A stretch of DNA of 58,237 nt from Ruminococcus sp. (GCA_017961625.1 JAGCWY010000058.1:1-58237), one strand, 5' to 3'. Positions 7,832-16,293 are shown, counted from the stretch's first letter. Notes: generated from the sequence alone by a model not told the origin. A program made the numbers and translations.

Positions 7832-8788
7832 TTACTGTCGTGTACGCTGAGCGAGAGCCTTGATATTGCTTACAGCCCAGTCGAATTCGTCTGTTGTGAG
7901 TACCGAGCCACAGTATTCGCATACCGCCGACTGGTTTATATTAACATTTGCGCCGCAGTACGGGCAGACATGGCTCGTCATGCCTGTTGAGCGCGATGTG
8001 ACCACACCGTTTTTACGGATAAGGGTCCATTCGTAGGTCATGAACTTCTCAGCAGTTCTGCTGCCGCGGACGATATTGCCTGTAGCGTCGTCCACTACGT
8101 AATCCACTATTCTTGTTTCGAGTCTGACTACCATTTCGTCAAAGCCGGCGTCCTGTGTCCAGCCGAGGAGATTTGTGCTCAGTACCGCTATCCTCTCCAC
8201 CATATTGGTCTGGCGGTTCTGGCGGTATCTGTCGAGCTGATTATCCATCTGAGCGAAATAGGTATCTGTGAGGTATGGCCTCAGAGAGGAAAGGTCCTTT
8301 TTCTGCCATGCGTTCTGGAACTGCACGTAGAGGTTGGAGACCTTGTCTCTGAACTGTTCCTCACTGAATGAAGGATCAACGCTCAGGTACTCATTTACCG
8401 GGCGTAGCTTTCTTGCAGTCGTACTTGGCTGAGCCATCTGTTCCAGTGATCTTTTGTTGCTCGGTGAGAAGTAGGCTAATAAAAGGATAAATGCTGCGAT
8501 AATGATTATTGTAAACAGTATACCGCAGGCGCCGCCGCCATCTGAATTGCCTCCGCCGCTGTAGCTTCCTCCGCTGTCACTGTCCCAGCCTCCGCTGTCC
8601 CAGCTGTCGCCTCCGCTGTCCCAGCCTCCGCTGTCCCATCCTCCGCTGTCGCCAAAATCCGAGTCACCTGAGAAATCACCGAAGTCTGCACGGCGCGGAG
8701 ACGCCTCAGAGAAAAGCGGTCTTGCAGGGAAAAGGAACAGTCCGAAAATAACTGCAAGGAGTGGAAGTATTCTTAAAAACCTTTTCAT
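7832..8788 (-). CDS. Secreted/membrane Tim44-like domain protein with zinc ribbon
   Basis: A 318-residue protein with a signal peptide (about residues 1-28) and a Gly/Asp/Ser/Trp-rich linker of GGWDSG-like repeats (about 34-85). A membrane helix follows at about 90-108, then a Tim44/Mba1-like fold at about 120-260 (EEQFRDKVSNLYVQFQNAW). The protein ends with a C-terminal four-cysteine zinc ribbon (CPYCGANV then CEYCGSV). Such proteins are common in Firmicutes and have no firm role. The Tim44-like fold suggests lipid or protein binding at the membrane. It has its own promoter and a stem-loop at the mRNA 5' end. The domain assignment is by eye. Confidence 0.72.
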   Translation of the reverse strand: MKRFLRILPLLAVIFGLFLFPARPLFSEASPRRADFGDFSGDSDFGDSGGWDSGGWDSGGDSWDSGGWDSDSGGSYSGGGNSDGGGACGILFTIIIIAAFILLLAYFSPSNKRSLEQMAQPSTTARKLRPVNEYLSVDPSFSEEQFRDKVSNLYVQFQNAWQKKDLSSLRPYLTDTYFAQMDNQLDRYRQNRQTNMVERIAVLSTNLLGWTQDAGFDEMVVRLETRIVDYVVDDATGNIVRGSRTAEKFMTYEWTLIRKNGVVTSRSTGMTSHVCPYCGANVNINQSAVCEYCGSVLTTDEFDWAVSNIKALAQRTRQ

Positions 8789-8845
8789 TTCACCTCAAAT
8801 CCCCCTATATATCACTTATTGTATTGATACTGTGCTCTTTCATGG

Positions 8846-8871
8846 CAATAACCGTCTGACGACAGTTATTG
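8846..8871 (-). promoter_or_regulatory. Stem-loop at the 5' end of the Tim44-like mRNA
   Basis: CAATAACCGTC (8846-8856) and GACAGTTATTG (8861-8871) form an 11-bp stem with one wobble around a 4-base loop. It begins within a few bases of the predicted transcription start near 8876. It could stabilise the mRNA or be a control element. Confidence 0.5.
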
Positions 8872-8882
8872 AATACACACTA

Positions 8883-8911
8883 ATTATAACATACATTTAA
8901 GTTTTTGTCAC
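8883..8911 (-). promoter_or_regulatory. Sigma-A promoter of the Tim44-like gene
   Basis: On the minus strand GTGACA (8911-8906), 17 bases and TATAAT (8888-8883) match the consensus closely. Confidence 0.8.
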
Positions 8912-8964
8912 TTTGTAAGATTTAACAAAAAAGCGTCAGGAGATTTGTGTGTAATGCCTTGCAG

Positions 8965-10131
8965 CTACTTTATGAATATCTCCCTCTGCTCGCCGATATT
9001 TCCCTCCAGCATGTAGGAAACGCTGAGTGTTAGGGAATCCTCAGTTTCAGAAGAGACTATGCTCCTGCTTATGATTCTGATATCATCGCCGAGAAAGTTT
9101 TTTTCATAGAGATATACCCTTTCCATGAGCTTTTCCTTTAGCTCTTCGGCAGTGCGGACCCTTTCCGTGCAGGCGGTCTCTTCGATGACTCTGCTGCGCA
9201 GACTCACAGGCAACTCCTTCCCGAACAGTATAAGCGGCTTTTCTAAGCAGTAGGAGAGGGATTTTATGTATTTGTTCCTTTTGAAGTACAGTGGAATATC
9301 GAGACTGAAAAGGCGAAGAGTGTGCTGAGTACAGCTCCTGCCGGTGGGGGAGTATTCCTCGCTTCGGAAGGCTGCGGAGAAGCTGACGTTCTCGTTGTAT
9401 ATTCCTCGTATCTCGCCCATAGCGTGCAGTACCTCGACCCTTTTGCTTTCGTATTCCGTAACGCCGCTGATAAGGAGTGTCCCTTTGGGTACGTAGTCGC
9501 CGATAATATGCATAAGAGTGCCGCAGCGCACCAGCACCGAGGTAATCTCGGCGTCCCGGTTTGATATAATATTGCAGGGTATCCTTCCTGAGACCTTTTG
9601 CGGCTTTGTAGCTTCCTCGCGTATCTGCACCACGACCCGGCTGCCAGTGTGATGCATACCTGCCCATGCGACGCCATCCACCATGAAGGGGAGCCTGCTC
9701 TCGCAGCTGTGCAGATCCACATTTCTGAGGGAATTACCGGTTTTTATACCGAGCTCTTCAAGGGCGGCAAAAATGATATCATCGCGCACTGCAGAATTGC
9801 CATGTATTTCCACAGTAACAATTATCTGGGAGAAGTAAAAAGCTGTGAATAAAGCGAGGCAAACTCCTATTATGAGACCTGCCCTGCGGCGGTACCGTGA
9901 AAGGCGTTCGAGTACGCTGTCATAGGGGGCTATTTTCAGCTCAATACCGCATTCATCCGCAGCGCATCTTATTTTACCCATATCTCGTCGCAGAACATCT
10001 CCGTAAAGGGTGCTGCTACGGCAGTACTGCTCCCGACACTCTATATTTCTGCTGTGCATTGTATTCAGGAATTTATTCAGCTCTCTTCCTCTGGCATTTA
10101 TCCTCACATACCGTCTTATTCTCAGGCCCAT
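8965..10131 (-). CDS. yqfD: Sporulation protein YqfD
   Basis: This 388-residue protein matches the YqfD (SpoIV-associated) family in length and layout. A cytoplasmic N-terminus (RRYVRINARGRELNKFLNTM) is followed by one membrane helix at about residues 87-105 and a large extracytoplasmic part (EIHGNSAVRDDIIFAALEELGI, quoted in part). In Bacillus yqfD is in the sigma-E regulon and is needed for efficient sporulation. It overlaps the end of yqfC by 59 bases, consistent with translational coupling. The usual downstream partner phoH is absent here. Confidence 0.88.
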   Translation of the reverse strand: MGLRIRRYVRINARGRELNKFLNTMHSRNIECREQYCRSSTLYGDVLRRDMGKIRCAADECGIELKIAPYDSVLERLSRYRRRAGLIIGVCLALFTAFYFSQIIVTVEIHGNSAVRDDIIFAALEELGIKTGNSLRNVDLHSCESRLPFMVDGVAWAGMHHTGSRVVVQIREEATKPQKVSGRIPCNIISNRDAEITSVLVRCGTLMHIIGDYVPKGTLLISGVTEYESKRVEVLHAMGEIRGIYNENVSFSAAFRSEEYSPTGRSCTQHTLRLFSLDIPLYFKRNKYIKSLSYCLEKPLILFGKELPVSLRSRVIEETACTERVRTAEELKEKLMERVYLYEKNFLGDDIRIISRSIVSSETEDSLTLSVSYMLEGNIGEQREIFIK

Positions 10132-10390
10132 GCTTTACTCTCCTTTCCTCAAATTCCAATCGGTCAATGCAACCGCGCACAACAAGTGCGCCCGTCCTAA
10201 AATCGTAAGCCCTGAGGCCGCTGCCGTGGATATTCACATATATGCTGCCTGCCAAAAAGCGCATGAAGACCTCGTTGCACTCCTCGATTCTGCGGCAGTT
10301 CTCTATTATTAGCTCGTTCCTGTCAGATATATGAATATCCGTATCGAGGCTGAGCGTCTGCCGGGTCAGCTCCCCGAGCCATTCAAACAT
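10073..10390 (-). CDS. yqfC: Sporulation protein YqfC (YabP/YqfC family)
   Basis: A 105-residue protein of YqfC size, with the family core (DTDIHISDRNELIIENC, then VNIHGSGLRAYDF). I start at ATG 10390, with GGGAG about 9 bases upstream. The longer frame from 10495 would run through the opposite gene's start. It is paired with yqfD, as in spore-forming Firmicutes. The C-terminal 20 residues are charged and overlap yqfD in another frame. Confidence 0.8.
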   Translation of the reverse strand: MFEWLGELTRQTLSLDTDIHISDRNELIIENCRRIEECNEVFMRFLAGSIYVNIHGSGLRAYDFRTGALVVRGCIDRLEFEERRVKHGPENKTVCEDKCQRKRAE

Positions 10391-10400
10391 AAGCGTCACT

Positions 10401-10439
10401 CCCGTATATTTTATCACTTCCAATAATATGATATACGGG
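10401..10439. promoter_or_regulatory. Inverted repeat between divergent yqfC and ylbJ
   Basis: CCCGTATAT (10401-10409) and ATATACGGG (10431-10439) are perfect 9-base inverted arms separated by 21 bases. Each arm touches the ribosome binding site of the gene on its side. Within it, GTATATT-14-AATATGAT could be a sigma-E-like promoter for ylbJ, but this is a weak match. Confidence 0.45.
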
Positions 10440-10448
10440 GGGATGATT

Positions 10449-11567
10449 ATGAGAGAATACGCTGCAAAAGCAGCTGCAGCCATTAAAATATCCATGACAG
10501 CCGCTTTTTTCTGTTTCTGTATTACTAACGCCGCATCAGTTGCAGCGGCGGTGACGGGAAGCGTTCAGCGCTGCATTAGCGTGATCGTACCGTCGCTTTT
10601 TGCGATGATGATAGTTTCTTCCCTGATAGTCCGAAGTGGTATGACTGACATGCTCCCTGAATGGATGGGGCGGCTTGGCAGGCTAATGTTCGGTATGGAT
10701 AAAGTGGAACTTGCAATATTTTTATTTAGTATGGTCGCAGGCTACCCAGTGGGTATGAAAATGCTGTTGGATGAATATACTTTTGGAAGGATAACGGCAA
10801 AGAGGGCTGAACTGCTTTCAGGGCTTTGTTTCGGCGCAGGCCCCGCTTTTATATACGGCTGTATAGCCCGTCAGCTTTTTCGTTCCGCCGATGCCGGGAA
10901 GTTGATACTGCTTTCATCGGTGTCTGCAAATATTATCATTGCCTTTATAATGTCAGTGCCGCTACGGAGAGTGGTTTCGAAGCAGTCGTTCTCTCACCAC
11001 AGAGTCAGCATATCGGCTGATATGCTGACTGACTGTGTTCTGCGTAGTGGCAGGGCAATGGCAGATATATGTATAATGATAACTGGATTTTCGGTTCTGA
11101 CCGCATTTCTCGTGGGTACAGGCGCCATGGCAGAAGCAGTGAAGATCCCTGCAAAATTGTTGTGTTTCAATCACAGTTACGTTGAGGAAGCGGTCACCGC
11201 ACTAATAGATATAACCAACGTGGAAGGACTTCCCCGCGGCGACTTTCAGTTGCTACCATTTATAAGCGGCGCAGTATCATTCGGTGGACTCTGCGTGCTG
11301 TTTCAGTTGTCGGCACTGAACGCAGGGAAGCTCTCATTGAGACCGCTTATAATAACGAGAACAGCGGCAGCTTTTTTGAGCAGCCGAATATGTAGTATAC
11401 TGTTGCCATTTTTCATAAAGGATGAGGCGGTAGCGGCAGCAGCTGTATTGGCAGAGGGACACGTTTCTGAAAGGGCTGTGCCGTCGGTCATGCTGATACT
11501 GATGACAGTAATGCTGATATGGGAATTCGGGGATAAAACCGAGGGAAGCTCAGCTTACAGCACATAA
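10449..11567 (+). CDS. YlbJ-like sporulation integral membrane protein
   Basis: This 372-residue protein has about eight hydrophobic helices and nucleoside-transporter/gate-like features seen in YlbJ/SpoIIM-type proteins (PSLFAMMIVSSLIVRSG, MVAGYPVGMKMLL, GLCFGAGPAFIYG). In Bacillus YlbJ is made under sigma-E and is needed for a normal spore. The start is ATG 10449, with GGGGGG about 7 bases upstream. It diverges from yqfCD across only 58 bases, so the three sporulation-type genes form a bidirectional unit. Family is fairly sure; the symbol is withheld. Confidence 0.78.
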   Translation: MREYAAKAAAAIKISMTAAFFCFCITNAASVAAAVTGSVQRCISVIVPSLFAMMIVSSLIVRSGMTDMLPEWMGRLGRLMFGMDKVELAIFLFSMVAGYPVGMKMLLDEYTFGRITAKRAELLSGLCFGAGPAFIYGCIARQLFRSADAGKLILLSSVSANIIIAFIMSVPLRRVVSKQSFSHHRVSISADMLTDCVLRSGRAMADICIMITGFSVLTAFLVGTGAMAEAVKIPAKLLCFNHSYVEEAVTALIDITNVEGLPRGDFQLLPFISGAVSFGGLCVLFQLSALNAGKLSLRPLIITRTAAAFLSSRICSILLPFFIKDEAVAAAAVLAEGHVSERAVPSVMLILMTVMLIWEFGDKTEGSSAYST

Positions 11568-11632
11568 AAATTCACTAAAGCATATTAGATTTGTACATAG
11601 CGCCAAAAATTGTGAAAGCTTGCAGAAAAGGC

Positions 11633-11660
11633 TTGATTTATTGTAAAAAGGTGGTAAAAT
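11633..11660 (+). promoter_or_regulatory. groESL promoter
   Basis: TTGATT (11633-11638), 16 bases and TAAAAT (11655-11660) lie just before the CIRCE operator, which would cover the transcription start. Confidence 0.75.
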
Positions 11661-11664
11661 ATAA

Positions 11665-11691
11665 TTAGCACTCGAGCAGAAAGAGTGCTAA
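11665..11691 (+). promoter_or_regulatory. CIRCE element (HrcA operator)
   Basis: TTAGCACTC at 11665-11673 and GAGTGCTAA at 11683-11691 with a 9-base spacer match the CIRCE consensus perfectly. HrcA repressor bound here would shut off groESL, and heat stress relieves this. Confidence 0.98.
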
Positions 11692-11728
11692 ACTTGAATT
11701 GCTTATATTTGATCAGGAGGTATATATT

Positions 11729-12001
11729 ATGACTATCAAACCCTTACAGGACAGAGTTGTCGTTAAAATGGTAGAAGCAGAGGAGACCACCAAAAGCGGT
11801 ATAATCCTTTCAGGCTCAGCAAAGGAAAAGCCCGAGGTAGCAGTTGTCGTTGAGGTAGGTCCGGGAACATCAGATGTAAAAATGGAAGTAAAGAAGGGTG
11901 ACAAGGTACTCATTTCTAAGTATTCAGGCACAAATGTAAAGCTTGAAGGTGAAGAGTACATCATCGTAAAAATGGAAGACATTCTCGCAACAGTTAAGTA
12001 A
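11729..12001 (+). CDS. groES: Co-chaperonin GroES
   Basis: A 90-residue Cpn10 that caps GroEL. The signature IKPLQDRVVVKMVEAEETT, the mobile loop (TKSGIILSGSAKEKP) and the C-terminal EYIIVKMEDILA are all present. The start is ATG 11729, preceded by AGGAGG. The frame extends upstream to 11699, but that region is the leader just after CIRCE. The stop codon is the first triplet of a structured repeat that separates it from groEL by 117 bases. Confidence 0.97.
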   Translation: MTIKPLQDRVVVKMVEAEETTKSGIILSGSAKEKPEVAVVVEVGPGTSDVKMEVKKGDKVLISKYSGTNVKLEGEEYIIVKMEDILATVK

Positions 12002-12093
12002 TTCGTAATTAAGTTGTCGCCTTACGGCGATAAATTTAAGCATTTGATTCGTGAGCGTAAACGAACAGATTTAATTACGCATTACGAATTAAG
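11999..12093. repeat. Structured intergenic repeat between groES and groEL
   Basis: Outer inverted arms AATTCGTAATTAA (12000-12012) and TTAATTACGCATTACGAATT (12071-12090) enclose two small stems: TCGCC/GGCGA and TTCGT/ACGAA around GAGCGTAA. The fold would be cloverleaf-like. The words TAATTCGTAA, GCGTAAACGA (12055-12064) and TAATTACG recur in the same order in the element at 30435-30497. Confidence 0.6.
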
Positions 12094-12118
12094 ATTTAAA
12101 CTAAAGGAGTAGATAATT

Positions 12119-13741
12119 ATGGCTAAGGATATAAAGTACGGCGAAGAAGCAAGAAAGGCACTTCAGGCAGGTATTGACAAGCTTGCTGATACAGTAAGAA
12201 TAACAATGGGACCCAAGGGCAGAAACGTAGTTCTTGACAAGAAATTCGGCGCTCCCCTTATAACAAACGATGGTGTCACCATTGCGAAGGATATCGAGCT
12301 TGAAGATGCTTTCGAGAATATGGGCGCACAGCTCGTAAAGGAAGTTGCTACAAAGACAAACGACGCAGCTGGCGATGGTACTACAACAGCAACACTTCTC
12401 GCACAGACTATCGTTCGCGAGGGTATGAAGAATATCGCAGCAGGCGCAAACCCAATGGTACTTAAGAAGGGTATCGCAAAGGCAGTTGACGTAGCTGTAA
12501 AGGCTATCGTAGATAACTCAAAGGCTGTTACAGGCTCAGAGGATATCGCAAGAGTAGGTACAGTATCATCTGCCGACGAGAATGTTGGTAAGCTCATTGC
12601 AGAGGCTATGGAGAAGGTAACATCTGATGGCGTTATCACTATCGAGGAAAGCAAGACAGCTGAGACATACAGTGAGGTTGTAGAGGGTATGCAGTTCGAC
12701 AGAGGCTACATCTCACCCTATATGGTAACAGATACAGATAAAATGGAAGCAGTTTACGACGATGCTTTCATTCTTATCACAGACAAGAAGATATCATCTA
12801 TACAGGAGATACTTCCCCTTCTCGAGCAGATAGTAAAAATGGGCAAGAAACTCGTTATCGTTGCTGAAGACGTGGAGGGCGAGGCTCTTACAACTATCAT
12901 ACTCAATAACCTGAGAGGCACATTTAAGGTAGCCGCAGTAAAGGCTCCCGGATTTGGCGACAGACGTAAGGAAATGCTCAAGGATATCGCAGTGCTCACA
13001 GGTGGCGAGGTAATTTCCTCAGAGCTTGGTCTTGAACTCAATGAGACAACTATTGAGCAGCTCGGTCAGGCAAAGCAGGTAGTAATCCAGAAGGAGAATA
13101 CTATCATCGTAGACGGCGCAGGCGACAAGAAGGCTATCAAGTCAAGAGTTGCCCAGATTAGAAACGCTATTGAGAAGACCACTTCCGACTTCGACCGTGA
13201 GAAACTCCAGGAGAGACTGGCAAAGCTTGCAGGCGGCGTAGCAGTTATCAAGGTCGGCGCAGCTACAGAAATCGAGATGAAGGAGAAGAAGCTCCGTATC
13301 GAGGACGCTCTTGCAGCTACAAAGGCAGCAGTTGAGGAGGGTATCGTAGCAGGCGGCGGTACAGCATTTGTAAACGCAATGCCGGCAGTTAATAAGCTCG
13401 TTCCTACACTTGAAGGCGACGAAAAGACAGGCGCAAAGATTATACTCAAGGCACTCGAAGCACCTGTACGTCAGATCGCAGAGAACGCAGGACTTGAAGG
13501 CAGCGTTATTGTAGACAAGATAATCCGTTCACGCAAGGTAGGCTACGGCTTTGACGCATACAACGAGGTATACACAGACATGATACCGGCAGGTATCGTA
13601 GATCCTACAAAGGTAACAAGAAGCGCACTCCAGAACGCAGCTTCCGTAGCATCAATGGTACTCACAACAGAGAGCCTTGTAGCTGATATCAAGGAAGACA
13701 CACCTGCTGCACCTGCAATGCCCGCAGGCGGTATGTATTAA
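12119..13741 (+). CDS. groEL: Chaperonin GroEL
   Basis: A 540-residue Cpn60 of standard length. It has the ATP-site motifs (TMGPKGRNVVLD, NDGVTIAKDIELED, AGDGTTTATLLA), the apical domain and the C-terminal VASMVLTTESLVADIKED followed by a short GGMY tail. It folds proteins in the cytoplasm with GroES and is controlled by the CIRCE site upstream of groES. AAAGGAG precedes the ATG. A GAAA-loop terminator follows about 110 bases after the stop. Confidence 0.98.
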   Translation: MAKDIKYGEEARKALQAGIDKLADTVRITMGPKGRNVVLDKKFGAPLITNDGVTIAKDIELEDAFENMGAQLVKEVATKTNDAAGDGTTTATLLAQTIVREGMKNIAAGANPMVLKKGIAKAVDVAVKAIVDNSKAVTGSEDIARVGTVSSADENVGKLIAEAMEKVTSDGVITIEESKTAETYSEVVEGMQFDRGYISPYMVTDTDKMEAVYDDAFILITDKKISSIQEILPLLEQIVKMGKKLVIVAEDVEGEALTTIILNNLRGTFKVAAVKAPGFGDRRKEMLKDIAVLTGGEVISSELGLELNETTIEQLGQAKQVVIQKENTIIVDGAGDKKAIKSRVAQIRNAIEKTTSDFDREKLQERLAKLAGGVAVIKVGAATEIEMKEKKLRIEDALAATKAAVEEGIVAGGGTAFVNAMPAVNKLVPTLEGDEKTGAKIILKALEAPVRQIAENAGLEGSVIVDKIIRSRKVGYGFDAYNEVYTDMIPAGIVDPTKVTRSALQNAASVASMVLTTESLVADIKEDTPAAPAMPAGGMY

Positions 13742-13850
13742 GCAGCGTTAGGGGCTGTCCCCTTGCTATGTTGCCGCTTGTAAACGAGGTTACTCTTAAT
13801 AGGAACGTGGCTTGTAAATTGCTTACAGCACGGTAAATTATATAGAAAAG

Positions 13851-13881
13851 AGGCGAACCGAAAGGTTCGCCTTAGTCTTTT
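13851..13881 (+). terminator. groESL terminator
   Basis: AGGCGAACC (13851-13859) and GGTTCGCCT (13864-13872) form a perfect 9-bp stem around a GAAA loop, followed by TAGTCTTTTG. Confidence 0.85.
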
Positions 13882-14027
13882 GTAGTTATAAGCTACAAAG
13901 TGTGATTGTAGTAGTTGTTGCAACTGACAATTATTATTGATAAACCGTTAATTATAATAATTATGCTTGATGTTGCTTTATTTATAGTGATATAATGATA
14001 ACATATGTATAATATTGTATTTCTAAT

Positions 14028-14225
14028 TCAGTTTAGGAATATTATATTAAGATAATACTTTATCTGTTGATCATGGGTATAGCCTGAAAATATCATATCC
14101 TTTTGAATTCCTTCAAGGTATCTATATAACGTCATTCGCAATATATCATGCTGCCTTGCAAACTGTGAATTATTAAGGACTCCGCCAAATATTTTAGTTC
14201 TTTTCAAATAGCAATTCTGAGTTCA
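14028..14225 (-). pseudogene. Possible decayed coding fragment
   Basis: On the minus strand an open stretch of about 60 codons ends with a stop at 14028-14030. It reads like protein (RMTLYRYLEGIQKDMIF, then SGYTHDQQIKYYL) but has no start and meets stops upstream. I do not recognise the family. It could be chance in AT-rich DNA. Confidence 0.25.
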
Positions 14226-14391
14226 TAGCTTTATATTTAAAATTTCTGGCATGTTCTTACTATTCATATCTTGCCGCCTATTACCTTGGCGGCCATTCCT
14301 TGAGACGTTTTTCATGAATAGTTGACTTCTTTTTGAATGTTCAAATGTGAGCTCTTATTTAGAAAAGTAGGATAAGGATCAGGATATGACA

Positions 14392-14420
14392 TTGCCATGT
14401 GATTAAAAAATATATATGAT
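14392..14420 (+). promoter_or_regulatory. Promoter of the polytopic membrane protein gene
   Basis: TTGCCA (14392-14397), 17 bases and TATGAT (14415-14420) predict a start near 14427 and a leader of about 25 bases. Confidence 0.65.
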
Positions 14421-14451
14421 ACAATTATTTTATTCAGGGAGAAAGTTTATT

Positions 14452-16014
14452 ATGGACGAAAAGAAAAAAAAAGGCGGGCAGCATATTTTTATAATACTCC
14501 TGTTCGTATATTTTGTTATACAAGGTTACTGCATGCTTATTTCCTCAGATGATATATGGTGGGCATTTGTTCCTTCGATGAAGGAGCTTTTTCAGTCTTA
14601 TAATCCTAATGGCAGGTATTTTACCAATGTTTTGACCTATCTTTGTTGTCATTATATCTGCTTCCGTGATGTATTCTATATACTTACCATGAGTGGATTT
14701 GCTTTTTTTACTGCAAAGCTTTTAAATTCAGATATGGACTTCAAATGGCTCCACTGGTTCTTTACCGTTCTCATTTTCTTTTTTACACCTTCTTTTTTTT
14801 ATGCTTATGTTTTAAATTGGACAAGCGGTTTCCCAAACTATGTGTTTCCTTTGATATTACTTTTCGGTTATTTCCTTTATTGTGAGCCTTTATATGAAAA
14901 CAAGCTCCCGACGGGCGGTGCTGTTGTAGCTTTACTGTTCCTTACAGCAGGTTTCCTTGGCTCCCTCTGTATTGAGCATATCACGATATATAATGTATTG
15001 TTCGGTATATTTATTATTGTTTTTTCTCTTACAACTATAAAAAAAGTCAGGCTTGCAAACATATTTTTTCTTGTGGGAGCAATTGCCGGCAGTATTCTGA
15101 TGTTTTCTGCTCATAATTATTCCGATATATTGTCAACCGGAGAAGATGCTATCGGATTCAGAAGTTTTGAATTCAACTTTTTCGATATTATGACAAAGAT
15201 ATACACTGAAATAATCCCGAACTTTACCCGTTCATATTTCCTTATACATGCAGTAATAGCTATCTCAATCATAATGCTTTATATATACAAATTCAGAAAT
15301 TACGAGAAGAAACCGAAATGGGCTAAGATATGTCTGACTGTCATTATATTGTTCTTTTTTTATAGCTTCCTCAGCTGTAATGGTCAGGAATTGGTCATCA
15401 CCAGTACGGCTTACCGTGAACGTGCTTTTGAGACGGCATTTGTATTCGTATATATAATCTCGCTACTATATATGGTATATCATATTTTGAGCGGCCCTGA
15501 ACGTATCAAGGCAGTATTATATCTTTTGAGTGCAGTAATGACTGTTGCCCCGTTTATTGTAATAAATCCTATCACAAGTCGTTGTTTCTTTGTTTGCTTT
15601 ATTTTCTGGTGCCTGTTTGCTCTGAGACTGCTTGGTTCAGCGGTCACCATTCTCAAGATGCCTGAGTACAGCTTGCTCCATAGCATTGCAGTTATGGCGT
15701 CCTGTGGTATCCTAGGCTTCCTATCATTTGTTGATATCTCAAACAAGTATGTTGATGTTCTCCGCGTGAAATATATAAAGGAGCAGCTTGATACTAATCA
15801 GCGCCATTTAAACTATATATGTCTACCATACCAAATGTATCATTGGGATTCAGCAATTTGTTTTGATAAAGATATTAAAATCATAGTGCTTGATGGAAAA
15901 GCGTATTGTTATGATGAGCTTTATTTCAAGTATAATGGCGTGGATCCGTCGGCCCTTGACAAGGTACGTATTGATATAGGAATGTACGATTATCATATGG
16001 ACAAGGAATCATAA
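14452..16014 (+). CDS. Polytopic membrane protein, DUF6056/GT-C-like
   Basis: This 520-residue protein has about ten to twelve hydrophobic helices from residue 12 to about 440. A soluble C-terminal part of about 80 residues follows (NYICLPYQMYHWDSAICF). The early acidic pair in ISSDDIWWAF, followed by NGRYFTNVLTYLCCHY, is reminiscent of DUF6056 and other membrane glycosyltransferase-like (GT-C) proteins, in which an acidic pair in the first loop is typical. The start is ATG 14452, with AGGGAG upstream. The gene is much more AT-rich than its neighbours and stands alone between terminators, which suggests acquisition by transfer. Function is not established. Confidence 0.6.
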   Translation: MDEKKKKGGQHIFIILLFVYFVIQGYCMLISSDDIWWAFVPSMKELFQSYNPNGRYFTNVLTYLCCHYICFRDVFYILTMSGFAFFTAKLLNSDMDFKWLHWFFTVLIFFFTPSFFYAYVLNWTSGFPNYVFPLILLFGYFLYCEPLYENKLPTGGAVVALLFLTAGFLGSLCIEHITIYNVLFGIFIIVFSLTTIKKVRLANIFFLVGAIAGSILMFSAHNYSDILSTGEDAIGFRSFEFNFFDIMTKIYTEIIPNFTRSYFLIHAVIAISIIMLYIYKFRNYEKKPKWAKICLTVIILFFFYSFLSCNGQELVITSTAYRERAFETAFVFVYIISLLYMVYHILSGPERIKAVLYLLSAVMTVAPFIVINPITSRCFFVCFIFWCLFALRLLGSAVTILKMPEYSLLHSIAVMASCGILGFLSFVDISNKYVDVLRVKYIKEQLDTNQRHLNYICLPYQMYHWDSAICFDKDIKIIVLDGKAYCYDELYFKYNGVDPSALDKVRIDIGMYDYHMDKES

Positions 16015-16059
16015 GGTTAAGATTATGGATAAAACGAGATTTAAAGTTTAGAGGCTTTT

Positions 16060-16174
16060 ATGTGTATTTGCGGAATAAAATATTCACGCCCTTCATTTAG
16101 AAGATGAAATTGCAGCAAACGCCCTTGAGGATAAACACAAGCTTAAAAGTACAAGGAAGATGAGGACTAATTAA
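16060..16174 (+). pseudogene. Small broken reading frame
   Basis: ATG at 16060 reads MCICGIKYSRPSFR and stops at 16105. A frame shifted by one base continues LEDEIAANALEDKHKLKS and stops at 16172. The second part looks like a real charged C-terminus, so this may be a frameshifted small gene. I do not recognise the family. Confidence 0.3.
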
Positions 16175-16198
16175 TTTAGGTTCTCCGAAAAAAAGATT

Positions 16199-16227
16199 TG
16201 CCCCTAAGCGCAGGGGCATTTATGTTT
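16199..16227. terminator. Bidirectional terminator
   Basis: TGCCCCT (16199-16205) and AGGGGCA (16212-16218) form a 7-bp stem. It is followed by TTTATGTTT on the plus strand and by a seven-T run on the minus strand. Confidence 0.65.
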
Positions 16228-16246
16228 ATAGTTTTTTGATAAGCTG

Positions 16247-16273
16247 AGGCAAAACGAAAGTTTGCCTTTTTAT
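16247..16273 (+). terminator. Second plus-strand terminator
   Basis: AGGCAAA and TTTGCCT form a 7-bp stem around ACGAAAG and are followed by TTTTTAT. Confidence 0.6.
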
Positions 16274-16274
16274 A

Positions 16275-16293
16275 TGGGCACACAGTGTGCGCC
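16275..16293. repeat. GGGCACACAGTGTGCGCC palindrome
   Basis: A self-complementary stretch (GGCACAC/GTGTGCGCC) that differs by about one base from the palindrome at 41239-41257, including the preceding TATGGGC context. Confidence 0.5.

Larger units (their letters stand above)
13742..14451. other. AT-rich intergenic region, about 710 bases
   Basis: It contains the groESL terminator (13851-13881), a possible decayed coding fragment on the minus strand (14028-14225) and the promoter of the next gene (14392-14420). Base composition is clearly more AT-rich than in the neighbouring groEL. I see no intact gene. Confidence 0.6.

Noticed and set aside
8575..8650. Short tandem repeats (CTCCGCTGTCCCA-like) that look like a small repeat array
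   Set aside because: They encode the GGWDSG-type linker of the Tim44-like protein in frame, with uneven unit lengths and no unique spacers, so this is not a CRISPR.
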